From Arthrobacter sp. ISL-85 (GTDB taxonomy: Bacteria > Actinomycetota > Actinomycetes > Actinomycetales > Micrococcaceae), in NCBI RefSeq assembly GCF_018613675.1, contig NZ_JAGGPQ010000012.1, positions 111,687 through 175,686 on the forward strand: a stretch of 64,000 bases of DNA, in the 5' to 3' direction. Positions 1 to 8,517 of the stretch are shown here, one piece after another. The translations under genes and the position numbers were made by a program. Position 1 is the first letter of the stretch. The number at the start of each line of letters is the position of its first letter. The notes under the pieces are model-generated. The model saw nothing but the letters and a program-made list of their open reading frames with translations. It ran no database searches and was not told where the DNA came from.

Positions 1-502
1 CGCCGGGAATGGGGCCGCCCCAAATCTTATGGGCCGCGAGGAAGCCGTCCGTAAAGGCTAGGTGGATCCAGTTCGCCAGCCCGGGATCATTGGCACTGTA
101 GGTGCGCACTTCGCCGTCGTTGTCCTTGTAGTTGCCCTGGACCGGCTCGTGCAGGCGCCGGACCCGCCGCGTCGCCTGCTCCGCGGCCGCCGTGGAACCG
201 TAGGTCACGGTAAAGATCCAGCGGATGGTGTTGGCCAGCCGGCGCAGGGGATCGTCGCGGAAGTTGGAATGCTCATGGACCCCCGCCAGTGCGCCCGGAT
301 GGAGCGACTGCATGAGCAGCGTGCGGATTCCGCCCACGATGGGCGTCATGGAGCCGTGAACTGCCCACACTGCCGAACCGGGCAGGTGGTAGCCGGAATC
401 GTCGCCGTCGGCCAGCTTAAGCGTCCAGTCCGGCGGGGCATCAGCCCTGCCTGAGAAGGTCTTTTTGATTTCGTCCTGCCAAATACGAAGGACATTGCGC
501 AT
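1..502 (-). CDS. Oxygenase MpaB family protein (DUF2236), partial at window edge
   Basis: The gene reads leftwards from an ATG at 502 and runs off the window, so only about 167 N-terminal residues are visible. They contain the arrangement typical of DUF2236/MpaB-type proteins: a GSAVWAVHG segment, then LLMQSLHPGALAGV with the conserved histidine, and RWIFTVTYG further on. The family includes the latex-cleaving oxygenase Lcp and mycophenolic-acid B proteins and is thought to bind heme. The substrate here is unknown. No good ribosome binding site precedes 502, but no other in-frame ATG lies nearby. It is divergent from the M23 peptidase gene, sharing a 184-bp intergenic region. Family assignment is by recognition of the translated motif. 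Confidence 0.75.
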   Translation of the reverse strand, partial: MRNVLRIWQDEIKKTFSGRADAPPDWTLKLADGDDSGYHLPGSAVWAVHGSMTPIVGGIRTLLMQSLHPGALAGVHEHSNFRDDPLRRLANTIRWIFTVTYGSTAAAEQATRRVRRLHEPVQGNYKDNDGEVRTYSANDPGLANWIHLAFTDGFLAAHKIWGGPIPG

Positions 503-686
503 GAGACATTGTTGCCCATTTCCGCTACGAGGGCTCGATCCAGCAGCGGATCGCGGACCCGATCCCCTAACCGCCCACAAAAAACCCGCAATGTCCGGCT
601 ACTGGGTTCCCACGCCTGCGGTCCTGTGGTCCCATGGGACGTACCGTCGAGACAACGTGCGGCAGGCCACGTCGTGGAGTCAGTCA

Positions 687-2342
687 ATGGGCAAGAATTC
701 CGTGCCCGGTAGCCGGAAACCGGACCAGCGTACCTTTTCTCCCGTTGCCCGCGCCGTCGCTGCTGCCGGCGTGCTGGCCGCGTCCGTTTGTGCAGTGAAC
801 CTTTCTGCAGGCTCCGCAGAGCCGCCACAGTTCGCGCGTTCGGTGGCCGGAACTGGGACCACCCCGGACTCTGCCGCCCCGTTCGGAATTCCGGAAAAGT
901 CCGGAACGGTTAACGGCAGGGAAGCGCAAACCGAATCGACGGCGACGGCGACGGCGACGGCGACGGACCAGGTTGGAGGGGCCGCGCTTCCGCCCGCCAT
1001 CCTGTCCAATCCGCAGGTCACCCTTGACTTCCCGCACACCGCGATCGGCGGCGTGGACCAGCACTCCGCGACTGCCCTGACAGTTGGCCCGGCGGGCGCG
1101 GGCAGGCCGTTGGCAGGCTTCCTGATGTCACCCCTTCAGCTACTGGACCCGAGCTCGCCGTTCGGCTTCCGGGTCAGTCCGATCAGCGGGTCAGCGGGAG
1201 ACTTCCACCTGGGGCAGGATTATGCAGCCCCCTGCGGGACGCCCGTATACGCAGCAGATTCCGGTGTTGTGAGGGCAGCCGGCTGGCACCCCTGGGGCGG
1301 CGGCAACCGGATCGAGATCGACCACGGCGACGGGCTCATCACCACCTACAACCACCTGGAAGCCATCGGCGTGCACACAGGTGACCAGGTGCAGGTGGGC
1401 CAGGTCATCGCGCGCGTGGGCACCACCGGCTGGTCCACGGGCTGCCACCTGCATTTCGAGGCCATCCTGAACGGCCGCTACACCAATCCCCTCAGATGGA
1501 GCTTCCTCCAGCTCCGCGCGCTGAATCAGGCGCCTCCGGCCCAGATGGTGTCATACGTGCCCGGCGTCGGCTTATCCGGCGGCAGGATCAGCTGGACCAT
1601 CCCCCTCCAGATCGACGCGGGAGACGGACTTCCCGCAGCCGGGCTCCAGGTTTCGCCCTTCCCGCCGCTTTTGGTACCCGGCCCGGCGCCCGCGCCGGAC
1701 CGGGTAACGGGCATTGTGCTCCCTCCTCCCAACGTGCAATTGACGACGACGGAGCTGCCCCCTGCTGAAGCGGCGGCAAATGCCGCCCCGCCATCGCCCG
1801 GCCCGGTACCGAGCGATCCGTCGGCTGCGCCGTCAAGCCCGACGCCGTCGCCGACAGCTCCTAGCCCGACGCCGTCGCCCGCTGCGCCGAGCCCGACGCC
1901 GTCGCCGTCGCCGTCGCCGGCCCCCACTTCGCCGAGCCCGTCGCCGTCGCCTGCCCCCACTTCGCCGAGCCCGTCGCCGTCGCCTGCCCCCACTTCGCCG
2001 AGCCCGTCGCCGTCGCCTGCCCCCACTTCGCCGAGCCCGTCGCCGTCGCCTGCCCCCACTTCGCCGAGCCCGTCGCCGTCGCCAACCGTTGTTGCACCAG
2101 CGCCTGCTCCCGCGCCTGCACCAGCGCCTGCACCAGCGCCGGCTCCTGCACCTGCTCCCGCCCCAGCCCCCGCTCCCGCGCCGGCTCCTGCTCCCGCCCC
2201 AACGACCGCTCCCGCTCCTGCACCTACCACTGTCGCGCCGGCACCCGCTCCGATCGCGCCGCCCGCGGAACCGGCCCCAACGCCCACGCCGACACCTACT
2301 CCTACCTTGACCCAACCAGCACCGACGGCGCCTCCGGCCTAG
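687..2342 (+). CDS. Secreted M23 (LytM-type) peptidase with long Pro/Ala/Ser-rich repetitive tail
   Basis: The product is 551 aa. It starts with a basic N-region followed by a hydrophobic stretch (about residues 22-42) and a likely cleavage site near GSA-EP, so it is exported. The M23 domain (about residues 155-275) keeps the zinc ligands: HLGQD (H174, D178) and HLHFE (H254, H256). M23 enzymes cleave peptide cross-links in peptidoglycan, or act as scaffolds when inactive; this one looks intact. The last ~180 residues are low-complexity, first SPSPSPSPAPT repeats and then an Ala-Pro run, probably spanning or contacting the wall. I chose ATG 687 because it follows a GTGGAG site and begins a sensible signal peptide; the reading frame is open further upstream. 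No LPXTG motif or C-terminal membrane helix is seen. Confidence 0.85.
   Translation: MGKNSVPGSRKPDQRTFSPVARAVAAAGVLAASVCAVNLSAGSAEPPQFARSVAGTGTTPDSAAPFGIPEKSGTVNGREAQTESTATATATATDQVGGAALPPAILSNPQVTLDFPHTAIGGVDQHSATALTVGPAGAGRPLAGFLMSPLQLLDPSSPFGFRVSPISGSAGDFHLGQDYAAPCGTPVYAADSGVVRAAGWHPWGGGNRIEIDHGDGLITTYNHLEAIGVHTGDQVQVGQVIARVGTTGWSTGCHLHFEAILNGRYTNPLRWSFLQLRALNQAPPAQMVSYVPGVGLSGGRISWTIPLQIDAGDGLPAAGLQVSPFPPLLVPGPAPAPDRVTGIVLPPPNVQLTTTELPPAEAAANAAPPSPGPVPSDPSAAPSSPTPSPTAPSPTPSPAAPSPTPSPSPSPAPTSPSPSPSPAPTSPSPSPSPAPTSPSPSPSPAPTSPSPSPSPAPTSPSPSPSPTVVAPAPAPAPAPAPAPAPAPAPAPAPAPAPAPAPAPAPTTAPAPAPTTVAPAPAPIAPPAEPAPTPTPTPTPTLTQPAPTAPPA
1926..2084 (+). repeat. Tandem 33-bp coding repeat (five copies)
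   Basis: Copies begin at 1926, 1959, 1992, 2025 and 2058. Each encodes the 11-residue unit SPSPSPSPAPT of the M23 peptidase tail. Copies are nearly identical at DNA level, including codon choice, which suggests recent expansion by slippage or recombination. A separate Ala-Pro dipeptide run follows at about 2095-2205, and a short GGCGAC microsatellite encoding Thr-Ala repeats lies at about 938-966. Confidence 0.9.
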
Positions 2343-2394
2343 GGAATTTCCACTCCTGACCCGTACATGCGGCTCCCGGCACCGAAGGGCCTGT

Positions 2395-2907
2395 ATGAGC
2401 AACTTTTCCCCCACACGCAGCCTCCGGACCCTCTACCCGATCCCGCTGATCCTGAACGACGGCACCAGGACGAATTTCGGCCAGTTCAAAGGGAAAGTGG
2501 TGTTGGTGGTCAACGTGGCCTCCAACTGCGGATTCACCCGGCAGTATGCCGCCCTGGAGGCTCTCTACGGGAAGTTCCGCGACCGGGGGTTCGAAGTGTT
2601 GGGCATTCCGTGCAACCAGTTCGCAGGGCAGGAACCGGGGACCGACAGCGACATCACGGAGTTCTGCCAACGGAATTTCGGTGTCACGTTCACGCTGACG
2701 GCCAAGGCAGAGGTCCGCGGCAGGAACCAGCACCTGCTCTATTCCGAGCTCACCAAGTTCAAGACCGGGCTGCTGCCGGGGATGGTGAAGTGGAATTTCG
2801 AGAAGTTCCTGGTCAACCGCGAGGGGGACGTGGTGGCCCGCTTCGCCCCCACCGTTGAGCCCGACTCGGCAGAGGTCATCGACGCTATCGACTTGGCACT
2901 CGGATAA
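2395..2907 (+). CDS. Glutathione peroxidase family protein (probably thioredoxin-dependent thiol peroxidase)
   Basis: The 170-aa product has the full GPx fold signature. The peroxidatic cysteine is in NVASNCGFT (C45), the glutamine in CNQFAGQEPG, and the tryptophan in VKWNFEKF. Two further cysteines (in GIPCNQF and EFCQRNFG) fit the resolving-cysteine arrangement of bacterial GPx enzymes, which are reduced by thioredoxin rather than glutathione. Actinobacteria use mycothiol and usually lack glutathione, so the thioredoxin route is the likely one. It would detoxify organic and lipid peroxides in the cytoplasm. No operon partner: the peptidase gene ends 52 bp upstream and an AT-rich spacer follows. 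Confidence 0.92.
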   Translation: MSNFSPTRSLRTLYPIPLILNDGTRTNFGQFKGKVVLVVNVASNCGFTRQYAALEALYGKFRDRGFEVLGIPCNQFAGQEPGTDSDITEFCQRNFGVTFTLTAKAEVRGRNQHLLYSELTKFKTGLLPGMVKWNFEKFLVNREGDVVARFAPTVEPDSAEVIDAIDLALG

Positions 2908-3067
2908 ACGGGCGGCTGGCCGAATTTGCTCTGCGAAAGCGCAGTTCTTCTAACTTTTTCCACATCAGCAACGGCGATTCACCCCAAGTTTGCCAAATGT
3001 CTGATTGGATAAATATTACTGAAGGGTACAAGGGAAGAACGGCTTCCCACCGACCATAGAGGTAGCA

Positions 3068-3997
3068 ATGGAGCACATCGAGGCCGAACATCCCCGGCCA
3101 CGCCACTTCCTACTCCACCTGAGTGATCCCCACCTGTTGGGAGGTCCAGAACCCCTCTACGGAACCGTCGACAGCGAAGCCAGGCTTATCCAGCTCTTCG
3201 ACGAAGTCAAAGCGTCCAAAGCCAGGCCGGAGGCCGTAATCTTTACGGGCGACCTCGCCGACAAGGGTGATCCCGGCGCGTATGCAAAGCTGCGCGCCAT
3301 CGTCGACCCCGCCTGTAAGGAACTCGGCGCCCAGGTCATCTGGGCCATGGGAAACCATGACGACCGGGCCAGCTTCCGTCAGGGCCTCCTCGACGAGCCC
3401 GGCAGTGAGGAGCCGGTGGACCGCAGCTACTTCATCAACGGGCTGCGCGTCATCACTTTGGACACCACTGTCCCGGGCTTCCACCATGGTGAACTGAGCG
3501 CAGCACAGCTGGAGTGGCTGGCCCGCCAGCTGGAAACCCCTGCCCCGGACGGCACCATCCTGGCCCTCCACCACCCTCCAGTTCCGTCGGTGCTGGACCT
3601 TTCGGTCCTGGTGGAACTGCGGGACCAGGCATCCCTGGCGGCAGTGGTGCGCAATTCGGATGTCCGCACCATCCTGGCGGGCCACCTGCACTACTCCACC
3701 ACGGCCAGCTTCGCAGGGGTCCCCGTCTCGGTCGCTTCCGCCTCCTGCTACACCCAGGACCTGACAGTACCCGTGGGCGGAACCCGCGGGCAGGACGGCG
3801 GACAGGCCTTCAACCTGGTGCACGTATACGAACACACCATCGTGCACTCCGTGGTGCCGATGGGCGGTGCGCCTACGGTCGGCGAGTACGTGTCTCCCGA
3901 AGAGACGGCCCGGCGGCTGGAGGCTGCCGGGGTCCGGATTCCGGAGACCACGAAGCAGCGAGGCAGCGCCAAGCTCGGCGTCCCCACCCGGCGCTAG
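3068..3997 (+). CDS. cpdA: Metallophosphoesterase, CpdA-like 3',5'-cyclic-AMP phosphodiesterase
   Basis: The 309-aa product carries all metal-binding blocks of calcineurin-like phosphoesterases in order: D20-x-H22 (SDPHL), GD (61-62), GNHD (95-98), HH (168-169) and GHLH (205-208). The overall layout resembles mycobacterial Rv0805, a class III cyclic nucleotide phosphodiesterase. It would hydrolyse cAMP to AMP in the cytoplasm, though related enzymes also act on other phosphodiesters. GAGGT lies six bases before ATG 3068, supporting the start. The 160-bp upstream spacer is unusually AT-rich for this window and probably holds its promoter. The C-terminal ~70 residues are basic and unstructured-looking. 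Confidence 0.82.
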   Translation: MEHIEAEHPRPRHFLLHLSDPHLLGGPEPLYGTVDSEARLIQLFDEVKASKARPEAVIFTGDLADKGDPGAYAKLRAIVDPACKELGAQVIWAMGNHDDRASFRQGLLDEPGSEEPVDRSYFINGLRVITLDTTVPGFHHGELSAAQLEWLARQLETPAPDGTILALHHPPVPSVLDLSVLVELRDQASLAAVVRNSDVRTILAGHLHYSTTASFAGVPVSVASASCYTQDLTVPVGGTRGQDGGQAFNLVHVYEHTIVHSVVPMGGAPTVGEYVSPEETARRLEAAGVRIPETTKQRGSAKLGVPTRR

Positions 3998-4051
3998 GCC
4001 GGCTCCGCAAGAGGGGCCGCCCTGCGTCGGCTGGCTCAACGTGAGGCTGGG

Positions 4052-5689
4052 CTACTTCTCCCAGGGCGCCTTGATGGGGAAGTACCTTTCCAGGAAGTCG
4101 GTCACCACCTCGGCGCGCTCGTCCGCGCTGACCTCAGGGAAACTGCCGTCGTTCAGGCAGAAGAAATCCATGTTCCGTTTTGCGAGCAGCTTGGGCAGGT
4201 ACTTGAGGCCGGAGCGCATGGTGGTGTCCACGTAGCGCACCTTTGCCGCGGTCTGCGTCACGGCGCGGCCGGTGAGCAGGGCGTAGTAGTGGTAGAAGGA
4301 GTTGGTCACGGAGATGTTGTCCGCCGCACGGAACCGGCTGGCCGCCGTCTTCCGGAACTCCTCAGGGAACTCCTCCTCCATCTGGTCCACCACGCTGCGC
4401 CGCAGGGGAGCGGCAGTGTGCTCCAGGTGGCGGGTGGTGATCCGGCCGAACCGGTTCCACAAGAGCTTGCGGTTTACCCGGGCCGCATTCTCGAACCCGC
4501 TGCGCTCGGCGTCGTTCTCGCCGAGGCCAATCCTGGTTTCCGCTTCGATGAACTTGGTGATGCCTCCGGGGGTGAAGAACATGTCCGGGCCCACCGGCCG
4601 GCCAAAGAACATGTCGTCGTTGGAGTAAAGGAAGTGCTCGGACAGCCCCTCGATATGCTGCAACTGGCATTCCACCGCCTGGGAGTTGTGCGTGGGCAGC
4701 ACTGAGGGATCGGAGAAGAACTCCTCACTCCGGACGATGGTGACGGACGGGTGCTCTGCCAGCCAGGCAGGAGCGGGGGAGTCCGTGGCAATGAAGATGC
4801 GGCGGATCCAGGGCGCAAACATGTACACGGACCGCAGTGCGTACTTGAGTTCGTTTATTTGCCGGAACCGGGCCTCATGGTCGTCGCCCTCGCCCAGGAC
4901 AACGCCCTGCTGCTGGGCGCGGCGGGCAGCGATGTATTCCGGGGAGCTTCCGTCCACCCAGGAGAAAACGATGTCGATGTCGAAGCTGATGTCGCTTGCA
5001 TGGTCCGCAAACATGTTCTCGATGGTGGGCCAGGTGTGGCCGTAGCGTTCCACGGTGCCGCGGACCGCATCCTGGCGCAGCAGCGTCCTGCGTGTCAGTG
5101 AGTTCTCGATGGGAAGGGTAAGCTGTTCGCCCTCGAAGGACCAGAGCTCGATCTGGACGCCGGCAGAAGCGCCGAATTCAAAGCCGCCCACCGGCTCCAC
5201 CCGCGGCCGGTACAGCCGGAAGATACGTCCCTGCCGGTTGGGGGACAGCTCACCGTCCGCCACCAGGACAGAGGTCTTCTTCTTGGCGTCCACGGTCATG
5301 GAATAGAAGGGCTCGTCCCGGCACGCCTCCACCAAGGCAGCCCGAAGCTTCTTACGGTCCTTCCAGTCCAGGGCCACCACGGGCCGGTCGTTGTTGCCGC
5401 GGACCAGGAGGTACGCAAGGCCTGCGTTGGCCAGGACGTTGCGCAGGAACAGCAGGTCTTCCACCATGGCCTGGTAGGGGGTCCTGGTGTCATTGATCAG
5501 GGCATAGCGGCCCTTGTACCGGATGACGTCAGGCCGGTTCTTGAGCCGTTGCTCAGCCGCCGCCGACGTGATCTCGGCGTGAAATTCTTCTTCCACGGAC
5601 GGTTGGGCGCCGTAGTAGACCTCGTCCTGGACCGGTGCTTCTGTAATGGTTGTCTCCGCGCTGCTGGAAGTGGGCGTTCTTACCTGCAT
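4052..5689 (-). CDS. Stealth family protein (sugar-phosphate transferase)
   Basis: The 545-aa product has Stealth conserved regions: CR1 with IVFSWVDGSSPEY (about 242-254), CR2 with LPTHNSQAVE and the YSNDDMFFGR block, then CR3/CR4-like segments with YFFTPGG-type and YHYYALLTG-type context. Stealth proteins are hexose-1-phosphate transferases that build phosphodiester-linked capsular or cell-wall polysaccharides; the fold is shared with GlcNAc-1-phosphotransferase. The ~230-residue N-terminal part is less conserved. I prefer ATG 5689 over the ATG at 5716, since AGGG precedes it and the longer form has no binding site. The gene stands alone, with no capsule genes adjoining. It converges on cpdA. 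Confidence 0.85.
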   Translation of the reverse strand: MQVRTPTSSSAETTITEAPVQDEVYYGAQPSVEEEFHAEITSAAAEQRLKNRPDVIRYKGRYALINDTRTPYQAMVEDLLFLRNVLANAGLAYLLVRGNNDRPVVALDWKDRKKLRAALVEACRDEPFYSMTVDAKKKTSVLVADGELSPNRQGRIFRLYRPRVEPVGGFEFGASAGVQIELWSFEGEQLTLPIENSLTRRTLLRQDAVRGTVERYGHTWPTIENMFADHASDISFDIDIVFSWVDGSSPEYIAARRAQQQGVVLGEGDDHEARFRQINELKYALRSVYMFAPWIRRIFIATDSPAPAWLAEHPSVTIVRSEEFFSDPSVLPTHNSQAVECQLQHIEGLSEHFLYSNDDMFFGRPVGPDMFFTPGGITKFIEAETRIGLGENDAERSGFENAARVNRKLLWNRFGRITTRHLEHTAAPLRRSVVDQMEEEFPEEFRKTAASRFRAADNISVTNSFYHYYALLTGRAVTQTAAKVRYVDTTMRSGLKYLPKLLAKRNMDFFCLNDGSFPEVSADERAEVVTDFLERYFPIKAPWEK

Positions 5690-5773
5690 GATAGCCCTGC
5701 CGGAGTAACGGAACATTTCAGGGCGAAATTGCGGCCGCGCGGGCAGAAACGGGCGACGGCGGCCGGCGCAGGC

Positions 5774-6703
5774 TTAGGCGTCCAGCGCCTCCCGCCAGGC
5801 ACGCAGGAAAGCACCGCCGGCGTCGTCGTGGATCACCGTGGGCTCCAGGCCCAGGTCAGCTGCCGTCAGCACGGGGTAAGGCTTGCTGGGCACGCCGTCC
5901 GCCGGCCGCACGTCGACATGTTTAACGGAATGGTCATTGTGGTGCAGCCAGTCCGCCATCGCGTAATCGGTGCGTGAATCGCCCACCGTCCGCCACGCCT
6001 GGGGTGTGATCCCCTGGGCCGCAAGAAGCTCTACCGCGCGGCTGGCGCCCAGGTCCTTCCCCAGCCGCACCGACTCAATGTCCGTGGAAATGATGGTGGG
6101 ATCCACGCGGTAGTCCACCTCGTCGTCGGAATTCGGTGCGTGGTGGTCAAGCCGGACAACGCCCAGCCCGTGCCGTGCCATGAGTTCCATCGCCTCGGCA
6201 TCGAACAGCTTCTGTTCTGCCAGGTAGTCGGCGCTGGGCACGTTGATGTGCTGCTCCACGGAAACCATGGCGCGCTTGGTCTCGTCAAAGAACATGTGGG
6301 CGGCATAGTCCTCTGCCACGAGCCGGCGGACATCGTCGCCGTATGCCGCCGGAACGGCAAGCTCCCGGTCCACATGGATGGGACCCGGGCCGGCGGAGGT
6401 ATAGCTGAACCAGACCGCGCCCTTTTCGCAGATGGCGTGGATGACGGTGCCTGCCGGAATGCCCGCCGCGATCATCGGTTCCATGACCTGCTCCCGGATA
6501 AAGGCGTCCGAGCGGCCGGTATTGAAGATGACGGGAATCCCGGCAGCTGCGAGGGCCACCAGGTCCGCGATGATGCCGGGCTTGACGTCGCGGGTCACGG
6601 GGCTGGCCACGGGCCCGTCCACGTCCAGCAGGAGCGCCAGCGGCGGTGCGGACGGCAGGCGGATTCCGGGCGCGGACACGGCAGGGGACTCGGATACTGT
6701 CAT
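5774..6703 (-). CDS. HAD-superfamily hydrolase
   Basis: The 309-aa product contains the HAD motifs: motif I LLDVDGPVASP with both aspartates, motif II NTGRSD, and motif IV GDSRTDYAM. The large segment between motifs II and IV fits a C2-type cap, as in Cof-type and trehalose-phosphatase-like enzymes. It is most likely a phosphatase on a sugar phosphate or similar small substrate; the substrate cannot be read from sequence. It is divergent from the small gene at 6848, with a 144-bp intergenic region. The Stealth gene follows downstream on the same strand after 84 bp. Confidence 0.8.
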   Translation of the reverse strand: MTVSESPAVSAPGIRLPSAPPLALLLDVDGPVASPVTRDVKPGIIADLVALAAAGIPVIFNTGRSDAFIREQVMEPMIAAGIPAGTVIHAICEKGAVWFSYTSAGPGPIHVDRELAVPAAYGDDVRRLVAEDYAAHMFFDETKRAMVSVEQHINVPSADYLAEQKLFDAEAMELMARHGLGVVRLDHHAPNSDDEVDYRVDPTIISTDIESVRLGKDLGASRAVELLAAQGITPQAWRTVGDSRTDYAMADWLHHNDHSVKHVDVRPADGVPSKPYPVLTAADLGLEPTVIHDDAGGAFLRAWREALDA

Positions 6704-6838
6704 GGGTCCATTCTGTCAGCAGGACCGGCGCCGTCCCGTGCGGGCGCCTGCGGACCGGGCAGTGGGGCGGATGGTCACTGTTTGGCTACAACCTGGCGTG
6801 CCCCAGCCCTGCTACTTTCGCTGGGGCACCGCGGTGCC

Positions 6839-6850
6839 TACTGTGGCATG
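6839..6850 (+). promoter_or_regulatory. Candidate -10 box placing a leaderless start at GTG 6851
   Basis: TACTGT at 6839-6844 matches the actinobacterial TANNNT -10 consensus. Six bases separate it from GTG 6851, which is in frame as codon 2 of the ATG 6848 reading. No Shine-Dalgarno sequence precedes either codon. The spacing is that expected if transcription starts at the GTG itself. No convincing -35 was seen. Inference from spacing only. Confidence 0.4.
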
Positions 6851-7150
6851 GTGATATTCAAAGCTGTGGGCGAGGGCCGCCCTTACCCCGACCATGGTTA
6901 CAGCACTCCCAAGCAGTGGGCGTCGCTGCCGCCGCGGCCGGTGCGGCTGGACGAACTGGTGACCACCAAGCGCACCCTGGACCTGGAAGCGCTGCTGGCG
7001 GAAGACTCCACATTCTTCGGTGACCTGTTCCCGCACGTGGTGCAGTACCGGGGGACCCTTTACCTTGAGGACGGACTGCACCGCGCGGTGCGGACCGCCC
7101 TGCACCAGCGCACTGCGATCCATGCCCGGGTCCTGGTGCTCGATGGCTAG
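6848..7150 (+). CDS. Conserved small protein resembling VapB-type antitoxin annotations; no VapC partner
   Basis: The product is about 100 aa, beginning MVIFKAVGEGRPYPDHGY. Proteins of this kind recur in Arthrobacter relatives and, from memory, are often labelled VapB-family antitoxin, but no PIN-domain toxin is present here. The C-terminal half (residues about 60-100, with VQYRGTLYLEDGLHRAVRTAL) looks like a compact alpha/beta domain. Its stop overlaps the start of the LytR_C protein by 8 bp, so the two are translationally coupled and presumably work together, perhaps at the envelope. The true start may be GTG 6851 if the message is leaderless. A toxin-antitoxin role is not supported by context. 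Confidence 0.6.
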   Translation: MVIFKAVGEGRPYPDHGYSTPKQWASLPPRPVRLDELVTTKRTLDLEALLAEDSTFFGDLFPHVVQYRGTLYLEDGLHRAVRTALHQRTAIHARVLVLDG

Positions 7151-7817
7151 CAGGCGGCCAAAGGACCCCGGGGTCCTGCATGGCCACCGCGTTGTTTCCG
7201 GGCCCGAGCTGCGTGCCGCCATGGAAGCGGTCAAGGATGCCGACGAGACGGCCAGGGTTCGCCGCCGCGTGCTGCACGGGGTGGTGCTGGTCATTCTGAT
7301 CGGCGTGATCGCGGCAGGGATCATCCTTGCCCTGGCCATCATCAATGGCCGGCTGAAGATACCTTCCGCCGAGCCCGCCCCGACCGCGGTGTCTTCGTGC
7401 CCGGCCTCGATGTTCGACTACACGCCTGCCGACAAGATCAACCTGAACGTCTACAACTCCACCAGCCGTCCCGGTCTTGCCCGCTCCGTGGCGGATGAAT
7501 TCCTGGCACGCAAGTTCGTGGTGGGGAACGTATCGAACGTCAAGGCCGGCTACCGGGGCGTGGCCGCAGTGGTGTCGGGTGCTGCAGGACAAGCGGCGGC
7601 GTTCACGGTGCAGCGCCACGTGCCCGGATCGGATTACTTCCAGGACGGCAGGACCGACGCCAGCGTTGACGTGATTTTGGCGCAGGACTACAAGGCGCTC
7701 GTCCCGCCGGAACTGGTGGACCAGACGCCCGGGAAGCTCAGCTGCCCACGGGAGAACCGACGCACAGCGGACACGGACAAACTGCCCGTCATGCCTGCCG
7801 CCGCTCCAACGCCCTGA
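7143..7817 (+). CDS. LytR C-terminal domain membrane-anchored protein
   Basis: The 224-aa product has a cytoplasmic N-terminus (about 45 residues), one membrane helix (about residues 46-70, VVLVILIGVIAAGIILALAII), then an extracytoplasmic LytR_C domain beginning with INLNVYNSTSRPGLA. LytR_C domains occur at the end of LCP glycopolymer transferases; stand-alone versions are membrane proteins of unknown detailed role, probably linked to wall polymer attachment. No LCP domain is present. The gene begins inside the preceding ORF (8-bp overlap). The tail is Pro/Ala-rich. Confidence 0.8.
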   Translation: MASRRPKDPGVLHGHRVVSGPELRAAMEAVKDADETARVRRRVLHGVVLVILIGVIAAGIILALAIINGRLKIPSAEPAPTAVSSCPASMFDYTPADKINLNVYNSTSRPGLARSVADEFLARKFVVGNVSNVKAGYRGVAAVVSGAAGQAAAFTVQRHVPGSDYFQDGRTDASVDVILAQDYKALVPPELVDQTPGKLSCPRENRRTADTDKLPVMPAAAPTP

Positions 7818-7831
7818 CCGACGCTGGGGAC

Positions 7832-8482
7832 TCAGCCGGCCACTGCCGGAAGCTGGGCAACCCGGAGGGGCCGGCCGCCGTCGTCGAACCTTGCACCTGC
7901 GCCCAACTGGATGAAGCGCACGGTCCGGGCTACGCGCGCCTCCAGTTCGGCGGGCTCGTCGCTGCCCCTCGCGGCGCTGGAGGACAACGTGCCCAGGATC
8001 AGCTGGGCCTGCTGGCCCGCGTCCGCCACCGGAAGGTACCCCTGCTCCATCCCGTCACGCAGGATGCCCTGCAGCAGGACGCTGAGCTCGCCCACATGGT
8101 CGGAGAGCTTGGCAAAGGACGACGGCGACAGCACCGCCCCCATGGCAGGTCCGGGCGGGAGGTGGCGGCGGCTGAGGTCAACCACTTGGGCGCGGACGTA
8201 CAGGGCCAGCCGCTCGACGGGATTCTCCAGCCGGCCCAGCGATTCGCGCAGGTCGGAGAGGAATTTCTCGGTCTCGTCCAGGGCGTAGGAGATCAGGAGT
8301 TCTTCGATGTCCGCGTAGTAGTTGTAGACGGCGGTGCGGCCCACACCTGCGTGCCGGGCCACGTCCGTCATGGTCAGCCCTGGCAGGCCGTGGGTGAAAA
8401 GGAGCTCGCCGAAAGCGGTGAGGATACGGCGCTGGGTGTCCGCGCGTTGTTCGGCGTTGCTGGCCGCTGAAATCCTGGGCAT
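7832..8482 (-). CDS. TetR/AcrR family transcriptional regulator
   Basis: The 216-aa product has a TetR N-terminal helix-turn-helix (about residues 14-62): RILTAFGELLFTHG, then the recognition helix region VARHAGVGRTAVYNYYADIEEL. The C-terminal ligand domain is divergent and its ligand unknown. It lies 35 bp downstream of a DsbA-family gene on the same strand but has its own candidate operator/promoter in that gap. A -10-like TAAAGT sits six bases before ATG 8482, so the transcript may be leaderless and autorepressed. The regulated target is probably itself and possibly the upstream oxidoreductase. Confidence 0.9.
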   Translation of the reverse strand: MPRISAASNAEQRADTQRRILTAFGELLFTHGLPGLTMTDVARHAGVGRTAVYNYYADIEELLISYALDETEKFLSDLRESLGRLENPVERLALYVRAQVVDLSRRHLPPGPAMGAVLSPSSFAKLSDHVGELSVLLQGILRDGMEQGYLPVADAGQQAQLILGTLSSSAARGSDEPAELEARVARTVRFIQLGAGARFDDGGRPLRVAQLPAVAG

Positions 8483-8512
8483 AGAGACACTTTACCGCGA
8501 TGTGTCAGTAAA
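8483..8512 (-). promoter_or_regulatory. Candidate TetR operator overlapping a leaderless promoter
   Basis: An imperfect 22-bp inverted repeat lies at 8491-8512: arms TTTACCGCGA and TGTCAGTAAA around a central TG, with 7 of 10 positions paired and perfect outer TTTAC/GTAAA. On the minus strand TAAAGT (8488-8493) then six bases lead to ATG 8482. The operator therefore overlaps the -10, the usual layout for TetR autorepression. Seen directly; function inferred. Confidence 0.6.
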
Positions 8513-8517
8513 AGGCG

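Noticed and set aside
1526..2287. Gly-Ala-rich antisense ORF across the peptidase tail
   Set aside because: It arises from the repetitive Pro-rich codons on the coding strand.
6848..7150. VapBC toxin-antitoxin system
   Set aside because: No PIN-domain toxin adjoins; the partner is a LytR_C membrane protein.
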